Origin: Owenia fusiformis
Lineage: Eukaryota; Annelida; Polychaeta; Sabellida; Oweniidae
Length of the DNA stretch: 64,000 nt
Assembly (NCBI GenBank): GCA_903813345.2
Contig: CAIIXF020000007.1
Span: forward strand, 15,732,714 to 15,796,713
Direction of reading: 5' to 3'
This document shows positions 1-13,000 of the stretch, piece by piece. Made by a program: the position numbers and the translations under genes. Position 1 is the stretch's first letter. Every line of letters begins with the position of its first letter. The notes below the pieces were generated by a model. It saw only the letters and a list, made by a program, of their open reading frames with translations, had not been told where the DNA came from and ran no database searches.

Positions 1-1433
1 AACAAAGATCTGTGCGGAGTTGGGGCAGATATATGGGGAATTGGAGTTCTCACATTTATACTGTAAGTATCTAAATATACAGTAAAACATGTAAAGTGGA
101 ACACCTCTGAAAGAGCAACAATTCCCAAGGTAACAAAGGTGTTCCACTTAAACAGGTTTGACTGTACCAGACTCTGGTCTTTGTATCTTAATATTGATAT
201 GGTTCATTTTGATATTGTATGGTACATACATGTATTTTGGTTGTTTGTAAATTGCATGGTGACATTTTATTGAATCCAAATGAGTGAAGGGTATTTTAAA
301 ACTACAATAAACCAACTTTTGATTAAAATACAGTGTGACACTATAAATGCAGGCCTCTAATTTTGGAATAACTTTCTTATTTACTTATACAGCATCATTG
401 TATTTCAATTCAATTTTCTGAGTTTGGGACTTTGCAATGATTTGAGTCTTTTTGGATGTTTGAAAAAAGTCATGCAAATATCAATAATAAACATAATCTA
501 CCCAGTTTTATGCAAAAACCTCATGAAGCATTGACTTGTTTTTTGGGTAAATATTGACAACTACAGATTTCGGAACTCTTGTGTCACCCTTACTTGTAAC
601 TAAATAATTTGTACAATTACACTTTTGAGCAAGATGTAGGAGTTGTTATAATGAGATAACAATACAATATTGACCCAGTCCCTTATATACAAGAACTTGT
701 ATTTCAGTCTGAGTGGTGTATCACCATTCAGAGGTGAAAGTGATGAGGAGACAACATCCAACATCAACTATCTGAACTACGATGCACATGATCTCTACGA
801 CAGCATTACTAAGGAGGCTCTCAAGTTTATCTACCAGACACTAAAGAGAGTTCCTGTGTAAGTGTTTCCAGTACTTCAGTTTAATACATTTAAATATAAA
901 TATACAAAAATAGACTGTCAAATGGTTTAAGTATGAGATGCATTTCTATATAGTTGATAAAATTAACTGGTATCACATTTTATTCATTGATGGATTTTAA
1001 TCATACAATGCATGTAGGTTACATTAATGTTCTCTTCAATTCTATACTAGTGTAGGTTATCATAAACATTCTGTATTTTTGTTATCTTTGACAAGTGTCC
1101 CATGCACCCTAGTTCATTTTAGAAATCCTTTGATCCCTGAGATTAGACACCAGTAACCATTCAACATTAAATAAATAATACATAATAACATGAGTTCTAT
1201 ATTTCAGGAATCGGTTGACACTTGAAGAGTGTTTAGACCACAAGTTTCTTCAAGTGTCCAAGAAGATGGTAGAAAAACGAGAAAACACCATCTTCAGCAC
1301 CAACAGAATCAAACAATTCGCGGAGGAGTATCGTTTAAGACGTAAGGCAGAGGCGACTAGAAATGATCAACTCCTCCATGCTTTTGGTTGCGGTGATGCA
1401 GCCTCGGCAATGGATTCGGATGTAGACATTTAA
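1..1433 (+). CDS. C-terminal part of a MLCK/titin/obscurin-type protein kinase (partial)
   Basis: Three exons, 1-62, 708-857 and 1208-1433, join in frame and encode the last 145 residues; the 5' part lies left of the window. Introns are GT-AG (donors at 63 and 858, acceptors ending at 707 and 1207). The peptide begins in kinase subdomain VIII/IX (VGADIWGIGVLTFILLSG, with the structural Asp), continues with SPFRGESDEET and ends the lobe with NRLTLEECLDHKFL, which carries the conserved subdomain XI Arg. The SGVSPFRG stretch resembles MLCK-like giant muscle kinases (titin, twitchin, obscurin/UNC-89) and Trio/Kalirin kinases. I favour an obscurin/UNC-89-like identity but cannot separate the groups without the upstream domains. 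A basic stretch (about residues 95-125) and an acidic tail (DSDVDI) follow the lobe. The stop at 1431-1433 overlaps an AATAAA. Confidence 0.85.
78..166. mobile_element. Short inverted-repeat element in the kinase intron
   Basis: The sequence starts TACAGTAAAAC and ends GTTTGACTGTA, with inner arms AAGTGGAACACCT and AGGTGTTCCACTT in inverted orientation. This is the layout of a small mariner-like MITE with TA at its ends. Related, diverged sequence (GGTGTTCCACTT and similar) is seen near 50025-50085 and, more weakly, near 30485-30680. It is entirely intronic. Confidence 0.55.
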
Positions 1434-4016
1434 TAAAATTACAATGTGATAAAGGGTCAGGTCAAAATATTGCTATCCAACAAAAAATATAATTGCGTAT
1501 GTTTGGGGTTTGTGATATCATTGATTTCTTGTACTCGCAGTGTTCGAGTTTGGAATTACTGTTGTGACAAGCGTAATTAAAGGAAAGGTTTCAATTCGAA
1601 TGAGAGGATGGGGGTTAAGTCAAAACAAAATTAATGGCATTTTTGGTGGATCTCAATTCATTGAACCGACCCCAAAAAGAAACTATGCAAACAAGAATAC
1701 AGCAATCAAATTGCAACAGAGACTATGCAACTGAAATTAAACGACACAAAATTGTGTTTGTTATGTAAATAATATTTATTTTAATTAAAAGTTTCAGTTT
1801 GCTTTATTGGTGCCTTATTAATCAAGTAGTCATGTTTATTAAAAATTATATTTGACAATTCTTTTCAGATATGATGTATATAATAGAACAGATTGCTTTT
1901 TGTGGCTTTTTGCATTTATGTGTATTTAGTCAATATACCTTAAATATTGCAGTTCTGAGATATCTAGGTGTAATATACAATGACAAAATGCTTCAAAGTA
2001 CTCATTTCATGATTTACAAAGATCCGAAGGTACCCTCCAACTGAGCAATAATAGCCATGTTAATGAGTTTCCCATTTACTCTGGATTCTAGGAATATGGC
2101 CAGTCTAGTTAATGTATCAGTTTTTGAATGAGTAGCTGATGTAAATGTTTTTAGATGTTCTGAATTATATGTTATCAAATGAAATATCATTAGGGTGAAC
2201 CATATCTATACAAATAACTACATACATACTAACATGTGCTTACATCCTAAAGGCTACTTACACTGTAAGTGTACATACTAAGATTATGGAGCTATTAGAT
2301 ACTTATCCATATTCTCATCTAAGTCAATTTTGTCAAAATAGTGTAAGGTATGTTATTCAATTGTTATTTGTCATTCTTATTGAAAGACATCTATCCTCAA
2401 TATTAGAGACATCTGAAGTGAGGACCTTGGGCACATTTCAGATTATCGACAAGTGTCCATATAGTTCATGCAGTCATTCTACTGTGCAATAAAATGTAGA
2501 TTCATTTATTGTGATATTTATTATTGGTGTAAGATACTAGTCTCGTTATTTATGATATTTTTGTATAAAGTGCAAGTTATGTTGTATTTTTATTTTGCTG
2601 GTGAATTGCTGTAGAAATGAAATCTGATTTGCAATAAACAGTAGATTTAAAAGTTTCTGTTGTGTTACATTGTACATGTATTATTAGTGATCACATTTCC
2701 TCTGCAGTGGCTGTAGCTTTACAAAATGGATACAGAAAATCTACATTGGACTGCTTATCCCTCATTTCCCTATGCTACTGTCACTGTATGGTTTGCCATA
2801 GATCAAATGTGACTGAAGCATTAGTGTTATGCATCAGTGTAATGTGCATGTTGTCATCAATAGGAAATCCATGTATTCGATGAATCAGAGAGCATATTTG
2901 ATGACATTTAAAAAAACATGGACAGAATCATAAGATATAATTGAGAAAGCAAGTTTGACCTCAGCTGACACTCATATGTCACTTCATAAGTCAATATCAT
3001 TATTCAATGGATTAAACCTTATCTATGAAGTTATGCTACTTCACTGCTCTTGAGAGAACCTTGAGAATTGAATATTTATATTTCTCAAGCAGAAATCCCA
3101 TTTCTATAGACAAAAGCCCTGACAGACAAAAAGAACAGCAGCCACTCTATATCCCACATACATGTAATAATATCACACAACATTTGATTTTATTAATATT
3201 CATTATCATTAGTATTTTTTATTTAGAATATATTTGAAGACCATCATTGAGAGAGTGGCTTCTTCAATTCAGTTATTAGTGGAATGCATTTTTAAAAATA
3301 TAATTATATTCTAATAATAATCAATCTCATTAAGAAAAGAGTAATCCTATACTATATGAACATTATTAACAATTTGGCATCACAATTGCATATAAAACTG
3401 AGTGGCATTTAACCCTGTTGGAGACAGCCTCTCAGCTTGAATAAACTAGGACATTGTCTCAGCTGTATCAAACTATGTGGCACTTTCTCCTGACAGAGAA
3501 GCTAATCTTTAACATACTATGCCAGACTGTCTCCTTAAGGAGAAGGCTCTCAGCTGTATGTGGCAATAATTCCTAAAGGAGAAGCGCATCTGTAACATAT
3601 TATGTGACACTGTCTCCTAAAGGAGAAGTCTTTAAGGTGTAACAAATTAAGTGGCACTGACTCCAGAGGGAGAACCTCTCAGCTGCTCATCATGTGGCAT
3701 AAATAACATGGTTTCCTTGAGGAAATGGCCCAGCTGTATCAAATTATGCCATATTGTCTTCTAGTCTCCTGAATGAGTAGTCCCACAGCCAATTATCAGT
3801 ACTGTCTATGACTAATGCCAATGGCTATGACTAGTATCAATCCTGACATCCATATCGACGATGACTGATAACAATATTGAATATGACTGAGTCTGAGTCA
3901 AGAGGCTCATATATGCTCTATATATACAAGGATTTTTTGTACATGTATACTGATGCAGTATCATATGTGGTTGGCAAGGTTCACAATAACATAACACTTT
4001 GGTATCAAAATATTCA
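1434..4016. other. Convergent intergenic region, 3' UTRs of kinase and nostrin-like gene
   Basis: No coding exon is recognisable. The kinase 3' UTR probably occupies the left part; AATAAA occurs at the stop codon (about 1432) and again near 2632. On the minus strand, TTTATT (AATAAA in reverse) near 3189 and 3219 could serve the nostrin-like gene. Short open frames here have no protein-like composition. Confidence 0.5.
3405..3800. repeat. Degenerate tandem repeat with small hairpins (about 60-65 bp period)
   Basis: Five to six diverged copies of a motif containing GTGGCACTGTCTCCT, AAAGGAGAAG and CTCAGCTGTATCAAA recur through this stretch. Several copies hold a short palindrome such as CTCCTTAAGGAG or CTCCTAAAGGAG. 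Copies are heavily mutated, so the array is old. It lies in the 3' flank of the nostrin-like gene. Confidence 0.6.
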
Positions 4017-7000
4017 CTATGAAGGTATCATCTGTACATATGTAGCTGGAAATAGTCCCACTTTTCCATTCAGTTCACCCTGCCACCAATCATCTTGTTG
4101 TTTTTGATAAACATTTATTACATCACCTGAAACAAGAAATACTGAGATATAATGTTGATATCTATTTTTATTCAGGTATAAGGGAACTCAGCATGTGTGC
4201 AATGTTATCTGACATGAATTAGGCAACTGTTGCTGCTTAAGCCTTTATAGCTCAGTCGGTAGAGCATCAGAATTGGGGTCCAATGGTCCTAGGTTCGATT
4301 CCCACATGGGGCATTGAATTTAGTACACTTTCTTTCAATTTCTTTATCTGACTTGTTACACTATGCTCGTTAGTTAGTCATTCCCCTGGGGTGCCCTCGG
4401 GTGATTACACATTCATAAAATTGTATTCCATAGGAAATGGTTAAATAAATCTTGCTTCAAGACCCTGGACCACCCCCTTATCTACTTTAACAACACAGGG
4501 TCTTGGAGCAAAGCTAGTACAGAACCAATGTACAGAATGAATCATTCTTACCTGGCTTTATTGTAAGTTCATCTTGTTGTCCTGCGGTATACTCATAAAT
4601 CGCTTCGCAACGTCCTTCTGGTGAATTCTGGATACTGTTGTATTCTGGTGGTTTAAATGCAGCATCATCACCTTCGTAAGTTTCAAACTCATCATCATCT
4701 AAAATACAAAATCAGAATCATCAAATCAACCAATGTGTGCTCCGATACTTGATTACATCTCAACTGGGCAATGGTCATGTTCAACAGGAGTTAAGTGAAT
4801 TTTTACATCTGCTGACCCTTGGCCCTTTATATTGATTGGAGAGAGTTTTCTAGATATTTAGGCCTTGAGGTGACTTCATATGCTATACTTCTCTTCCAAT
4901 ATAAAGAAACACAACAAAAAGCATCTAAAAACATTTTGAACATGTTTAACAGCCCTGAATATCTACTAAATATACTAAACAGCCTCTAGCAAATTGCCAT
5001 ACTTCCTTTGCATGACTTTTATAGGGATGAGTCATAATTTAATTGAGTTAAACATATTAGACTAATGTGTCATGTTTTGATACAGGTGTCAATAAGAGAA
5101 ACATAAATTAAGCACAAAAACTAAAATAATGAATTGACTTTTTCAAAATCCCAAATCAATTTCATGATTCAACATTGTTCCCCTATATTTATCCATCCCA
5201 AAGTGTACCAAACCAAATAACCAAAGCATAACCTAACTTACTACTATATAATAAATAGTACAGCATAGTGAAACATTTTGAAAACTCAAACCCAAAAGAT
5301 TTACACTGTATTTGGAGCAGCACAAACATTGTCATAAAATACAAATAATGGGTTCTGAGTTAATGGGTAATGGGTATGGGTTAATAGTATTTACATCATT
5401 GCTTTATGGGTCGATATACATCTTTGTTCCATGGGTCATACTACATATCAAATCAATTTATGCGCCACTTCACCATGTCAAAGTTTTCCTAAATGGATAG
5501 GCCTTCATGTATATGTCATGATTATTGATCTGCATCCTTAAACTATACAGGTTATTTATGATATGTGAACTAGGTAAACTAATCAGGTAATTCTAATAAT
5601 AAAAGATAAACAACTACATGTTAATGCCACCCTAGACTCACACATGTGCACTTTGAAACAGAATATATATTTAGATGCCTGTGTTATTGTCAACCCAACC
5701 ACCCTAGACATGGACATCAATTCTTTAAGACATTGAAAAGGGATGGCATTTGAGAGCCTTTATGTTCAGGATGAGCAGGTTCCTCCTTTTTCTTCCAAAA
5801 TCTGGGTTTATAAATGGCCAGTGCACTTCCAAATTGCAACTCAGCTCAAGCATTCCTAGTTGTGTTGGGATTTGTGGATGTGAAGGGAGTCAAACCAAGC
5901 CTCTGTACTACACATGTAAAAGCAGTCTGACTATTTTGTTAGCACAAGCAACATAAAGCACTAATATCAACTATCTACAACATGTACCTGCTGACCACAC
6001 ACTGATACCTGACACAACAGACTGGGTTCGTGCATCTAAACAGACAGGAAAACAGAGCAAAAAATAATGACATGCATGCTAGAATTAGAATTTCAATAAT
6101 AAAAACGGTTATGAATTATAACAATTGAATCCTTGAAATAAAATTGGAGAAGATGCAAGGAAATGCCACAACATGCAATAAAATGCACAAGAACATATAG
6201 AGGCCTATTGTTTATAACAAGTTTGCAACTTAAAGAGAGAATCCAGGAAAATAACTGTTATAGGGTCATTCAATGTATTAGATGTAGAGAGATTTGGGGA
6301 AAACGAAATATATAAGAAAGAAAAAAACAGTTGACCTTACTGGGTTTAATGGTAATTCTAGAAAGCTAGACATCTTTACTATAATAATAATGAGAAGTTC
6401 TGAAAATGAAATGGATATCAATGAAAATAAATGATACTATAGGACTCCATTAACTTACCATATTGGGGATCTGGCTGCCCTCCATCTGCTGCTCCCCTGT
6501 AGTCATCATTAGGGAATGTCTGCCATAGCAATGATATTGGCAGTTTTAGAATACTTTGACTTAGACCCTGAAAAACATGATTCATTCTTCATGCCTCATA
6601 TTTGATATATCCACACAGAAGTGAAAATATGTAAGATACAATTTAGCACTACATGTATGAAGCCATGGATTTGAGTGTGATTCTTTATGATGTCCACGAC
6701 AAGATTTATGTGATACTGATAGATTTTATACCTCTTATCTAAAACCGAGCAGCACATAACTTAGTAAACCTATGACTATTGACTTTTAACTATCAAACTA
6801 AATTTTGATTATTCAATCTACAATTCATGTAGCCTGTGCATAGCACTGCCTAAAATGTAAGTCCTAATTGACTTGTCCCAAAATACGAGAATTTGTAACA
6901 TATCCTGTCTAGTTACTTTACCTGCTTATCCCTGGTTTTCTCTATATATTGGCTGTATTGGTGATCTGGCTTTGGTTTCCCATTAAGGTGAGCCAAAGCA

Positions 7001-10000
7001 CATGATATTTTGTATTGACTGCCTCTTAGAAAACTTAACATGGAGTTCAACTGAAAAAGATATCTTAAATAATTCATTTTGCAATTTAAGTGGGCTTTCA
7101 TATGAACTCACACATAATATTAACACCTCTCAAGGCTTTGACTGATCTCAACAATGTTCACCTCACAGTTATAACTTGGAATAAAATTGATTTTAAAGTG
7201 GTGGATGCAGACATTCCGAGAGGACATTATACTTATTCTTTGGAATAGTACTGAATCTCAATGCTGATAAGTTGATAAGTGTGTTGTCTTCACTTATAAA
7301 ACATTAACAAAACATGTTTTTAGCTCACATGTACTAATCTATGCTGGGTGTCATCTTGTGTTTCTTGATCCGCAAATCCTGGTTTATTTCTATATACATC
7401 CATTAATTTTTCCACACCTGTAGCAGATAAAGAGAAACTGCTTTATTGCTTTATACATACATTTACATCCTAGTGAATATGAATAAAATAAAGCAAATTA
7501 ACACCATAAAAACAGAATTTAGAAAACTACCCAAAGGCAGTTTTAAACCAGCAAAATAGGAAATGTGTTAGGAATAATCACTCAAATTGCACATACAACA
7601 TATTATTAAGTTACAGATTCAACGTTTGGATAAATATTTTAAGTAATATATTTTTGATTAAAACAAAATCAACTTCTGTCTCTATTATTTACCTTCTCTC
7701 CCCTTCTCCTCTACCTCTATGCTCTGTGTTAGATATAACATGTAAGACTGTAGTAATATTTCTATTTACCTTCTCTCCCCTTCTCCTCTACCTCTATGCT
7801 CTGTGTTAGATATAACATGTAAGACTGTAGTAATATTTCTATTTACCTTCTCTCCCCTTCTCCTCTACCTCTATACTCTGTGTAAGATATAACATGTAAG
7901 ACTGTAGTAAGTCCCGTCTCCTTTCTACATCCATACTGTTGGCAAAATCTTCTGCCTATAAATTAAATAGAATGACTTTGTCTATTCAATATGTAAGTGA
8001 TATTGACATATTTCATTTTTATCAAAATGTTGATATTTAATTCTTACAGGTGATAAAACAATGCATCAACATGCAAAATGTCACCACCTGCCATTTGTTA
8101 CAGATACTGAATGCCGAACACAAACTGCCTACCACAAAAAAGTTGGAGACCATAACAATATGTAAAAAGTGTGGGTGTGACGTAATGAGAGCAAGAAAAA
8201 TCCTATGATATTGGACTGATATGAGTATTTATGTCTGAACCTATTTAATTTTTGATGAAATTCTAGTAAAACCATATTCAAGGCATTTTGATGATTTGAC
8301 GCAATCATATTTGAACTTACATAGCATTCTAGAAGATGCTGATTTGGCTGATTGGGTCCTGTTCCCTTCTGATCTACTATGGTCCTTAGGTCTGCATTCA
8401 GATCAACACATATCACAGCCTCGTTTAAACGCTCACAGCTCTGAAAAATAACACACATGCTTCAATTCCATTCCGAAAAGTAGGGGTCATTATAACAGCT
8501 CCCACTCCCTCAATATTTTATCAATTTCTGTTTTCTTTACATGAAATGAAAGATGAGTATTCACTCCAACTGTTAAAGTATGAATATGATATATACACAG
8601 CAACGTGCTGTATCAGGGCTTTGGAAAAGTGTGAAAACACTTTAATAGTTATACAACCTTTATTTTTAACATTTATAAATGAAATTCAAATGCTAAACTG
8701 CCTTACCTGGACTTGCCTTGGTGCTAATGGAGCGATACAGGAATATATTTTCTGTAACTGTTTATGCATTTCATTAATTCTTGTCTCTTCAAGCATCTGC
8801 ATTTGAATACTGGCCTAGAACATACATATATTATTTTCATTTTATTCTTATTTATAAAGCCATCACCAAACCATTGGGTATTAGCCAAGGGATGATTTAC
8901 ATTAATTCAAATGTGTTGATTTAAATAACACTATACATTATCAAGTGTATATCTCACTATAATATTGTACCTCAGTCAGGCCTGATGAGAACCTTGAGAA
9001 ATTGATTTATCTTAGAAATTTTGCTAGTACAGAAAACCTTTCTTAGTGAACACCTCTTTATCATGAACAACTGTCTGTAGACAACTATCTGTAGTTGGCA
9101 CCCTTCGTCTGTACATGTTCTATTGACTTCTGTATAAATTACCCTCTCTGTGGTGAACACCTACCAACACTGAATGTTTCTTCTTGGCAAATAATGTTCA
9201 ATATACGCAGGTTTTACTGTAGTTGTATTATGCTCACCTTGTACACTGCAGTTTCCCAGTCCTCCCTTGATCCCTCTGCTTTAATTGCAACATTATGATA
9301 ATCTCGGTCTGTTTTGCGTAGTAGTTCATCAGATGTGTTCACCCTTTTCTGAAGCTGATATGTAAATATATTTTGAGAATGGTGAAATATTTTGTATTTC
9401 TCAAGGGAGGATTACTTCTAAAATTGGAAGGAAATGCAAAATAAATTCACTCTTCATTGCAATTTAAAGATAATGATGAAAAGAGATGAAACATGCTATT
9501 GTCCAAAATTTTTCCTAAGTATTCTTCATAAATTGTCAGACATTTGGAGTACATGTACTTTTGATAAAATGAAATTGATAAACTTATCAGATTAAAAACG
9601 TATGTTAACCTCTGTTACATACAGACTTATCTAATCATACTGTATATATTGTATACTGTATATAAGTATTTAAATACATTTTATATGTAAAAATGATTAA
9701 GTATAACCACCAAATATACATGCAATATGTATGCATGAATATAATAGAGCATGCCCCTAATGTTAATCAGCTGAGAATCTAATCAGCATTACTTGAAACG
9801 ACCTGAAACTCAGATGACATAACCCATGCATGTTATATGATGGTATTAAAACTTAACTATAATTATTTTGAAGTGAAGCCTGAATGCCCCTTATACATAA
9901 GAAAATATTCAAACAATGGCCCCAACACAGAGGCCATCAAGGACTGAGTGACAAAAATGCAAGACCACACCTGTCTCCCTGTGATGATGAGCCTTCATCT

Positions 10001-13000
10001 TTACGGAAAAATATTTTTTATAAGTATTATATTTTAATGAGGGAAATATCTGTGTATAGTATCATTTGCAAAACAATATTCCCAAATGGATCCCTGAAGG
10101 GATATCAAAAAAGAAATCAGAAAATATTTACTCTATATAACAATGAACAGTATTAAAGCATCAAAGAGAAATATCACAGGGTAATTAAGTCCATGTGGTG
10201 TAATTAAACAATACTTTTGGTGGTGACATAAATATACTCTGACCTATGAGGTTTGATATTTAACCTCTCTGGTAATGTGACCTTGACCTCACAAAAAATA
10301 AATATAACCTGACTTCAGGGTTCATCAATAAAAAAACTACATATTTGAATATGACCTTTTATAAGAATTGAGGTTGCTTGACCTCAACAATATGAATATT
10401 GTAGATTGTGTATATAATACACATATATTTTTAATGTATTCATAATCTTTTGACACATTTGACCTTCCTGATGACTTTTGACCTCATAAACTGTTTACCT
10501 TAGCAACCCTTAACCTAAAGTTAAGATGTTAGATGTTAATCAGTTTATAGTAAGTGATTATAAATACAATTAATAGTGGTTAGGAAAATACTGAAATATA
10601 GGAAATGGGAATTAGTTTATCAAAGTAATGATTTACCTTTTTAGTTTTGTCAGGCTGAAAATATGATGATATGAATAGATGCAATCTTCTATGATAGGTT
10701 CTACCACATACTGTATAGGGCGAAGGGGTGTGACGTCGACACCATTTTGGGGGTAATTTCGACATATGGGGTAACTTCGACACCTTGTTTTTATTTGCTC
10801 TAATTTCCTATGTTGGGGAAGTCATGTTTTTTTCAAACATGGCGGAAAACGGAATTTCTACGTCTAACGTGTAAGTGTCAAAGTTACCCCATTTCTCATG
10901 CTGACATCACCCCACGCGTCGACGTTACACCCCTTTGCCCTCCTCAAAGTTAATTCTCATCCATTAACTCAAAATTAGCTCATATGGTTCACTCAGTTAA
11001 CACAGACTTAAGTAAACCGTAACAGTTCTATACTAGTATACCCCTGTAGACCAAATAAATGCCAAAATTTTAGTTGGCAGAACTAACATAAACATACGAG
11101 TCTATTCAAGAATATGTACATTGGCACTCTCAAATGGTAGATAGTATACAGATTTTTGCATGGACAAAATATGGAGTTTTCTACTCACTGTTCCACTAAA
11201 CTAAACAGGCAGAGGATTTTTGAGTAATAAATAAACAAAATACCTTAGAAATGTCTTTTTCTGTTGACTTTCCTTTTCCAGCTCTTGCCTGAGCAAGTTG
11301 CTCAGAAAGTTTTTCCCGCTCTTTAGCTGAGGAAAATGCAAGTTTTTTGGCCTGAAACAGTGACAACAAAAACTTAAAAAGCACATTTCTGAATTATGGA
11401 TGAAACCATATCATAGTAGAGAATTTAATTGTGTATGAGGACAAATATCATTTTTAGTATGAAATACAGAAAACCTTCAAGTTTAAGAAAAAAAATTACA
11501 TTGACTTACTTTTTTTCAAAGATTATTTCTCCTTGTTGATCATAACTGTTTTAAAGCCAGACTAAGTAAGTAAGTATGTATTTATTCCTTTACCTTCTGT
11601 TCTTCAGATCTTCTATCAGTGAGAGATTGCAGTGCTTTGTTTACCATTGACTCTACCTGTAATATCAAACAAATTCTTCTCAGTCTTACACACAATACAA
11701 ATATACCTCTGCTTATTGGGGGAATCCTTCATTTACAATATTTACGAAATATATGTAATCTTGATGAATTTGTGCACAAGACTCACTCAAGAAGCAGAAT
11801 TATTTCTGGAAGGTTTTCTATTGAACCAAAGATTGTTTTATTTTTATTTTGATATTATTCTTTTATTTGTACTCACTATTTACAAAAGAGGCACATGTTT
11901 TTAGTCGCATTATTGAGTTTATATATTGCATGGCATGTTTTTCATGTGATGAGTTTTTTCTCTAGTACCAGTTTTGATACCAGTTTTTACCACACATTAC
12001 ATTTAGCACATCGTTTTGTACTTACAGGTTTTCTTGCTTTATGTTGGTTCTCTGCCAGAACTTTCAATGGTTTGTACACCTCTTCACTCAACATCTGTCC
12101 CAGATTCCTGATAATCAAAGTTTTAACTAAACATAGATTAACAGTATTCTTGATAATGATAATGCGAATCTTTTACTTTTATTCGGTATACTCCTTATAC
12201 CTCAAAATGAACACTTTTTGTTTCAGAATTTATCTCATAATAAACATCTTACTTGTGAAGTTCTGCTTCTTCTTGCATCTCTACGGCAACAGCACTCCAA
12301 GCTGAGGCTAATGTCCTGTAAAATATCACACAAAATTATACAATGGATCTTTGGAACTTTGAAAATACCCAAAACTCACATCAAATCAGAAAATATAACA
12401 ACATAACAACTTTAAAAATGTGCTAAAGAAATGTAAAATGGCGCATTTACAGAAAATAAATATTAGAATGGTAAAAAACGAACGGTAAACGCCTAACTGT
12501 GTAAGAGATTTATATGGAACTTTTTATTTCAGATATGTTTGCAATTACAAGAACATGTACCCTATATTTCAGATACATGTAGTTGCAAAGTCATTCTGAC
12601 TTATCTCTTTTCAAAGGCAATATAGAATGGGTTTGTTGTCATGGTAACTTCCTATATCAAATGTGCAAATGCTTGAAGTAGGAAATCTATGTTGATCTTC
12701 ATTTTGTGATGAACCTGATATACTCTTACAATATTTAAATATCAATGGTTATTAACCATCACTAAAATTGTAGAATATTATGAAACTGCCAAATCTGATA
12801 CACATGATTCAAGTGTCATATATCAGAATTCTTTGACAAAATAGTCTTACAAAATTCATCAAAAATCACCTTATTACTGAACTCAATTAAAGACAAAAGT
12901 TCTCAAATGATCTGATATTGAATCTCTAAAAATGGTTTGAAAGGTCAATTTTCCAAAACTCTTGTCTGAGCAAAGAAAATCAGTAAAAGATTTGATCATT

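Noticed and set aside
4241-4313. Functional tRNA gene
   Set aside because: The D arm is good, but the acceptor and T stems mispair and no normal anticodon arm forms, so a SINE head is the better reading.
11895-12406. Plus-strand frames of 62-136 codons overlapping nostrin exons
   Set aside because: Antisense to confirmed minus-strand exons, with hydrophobic random-looking translation.
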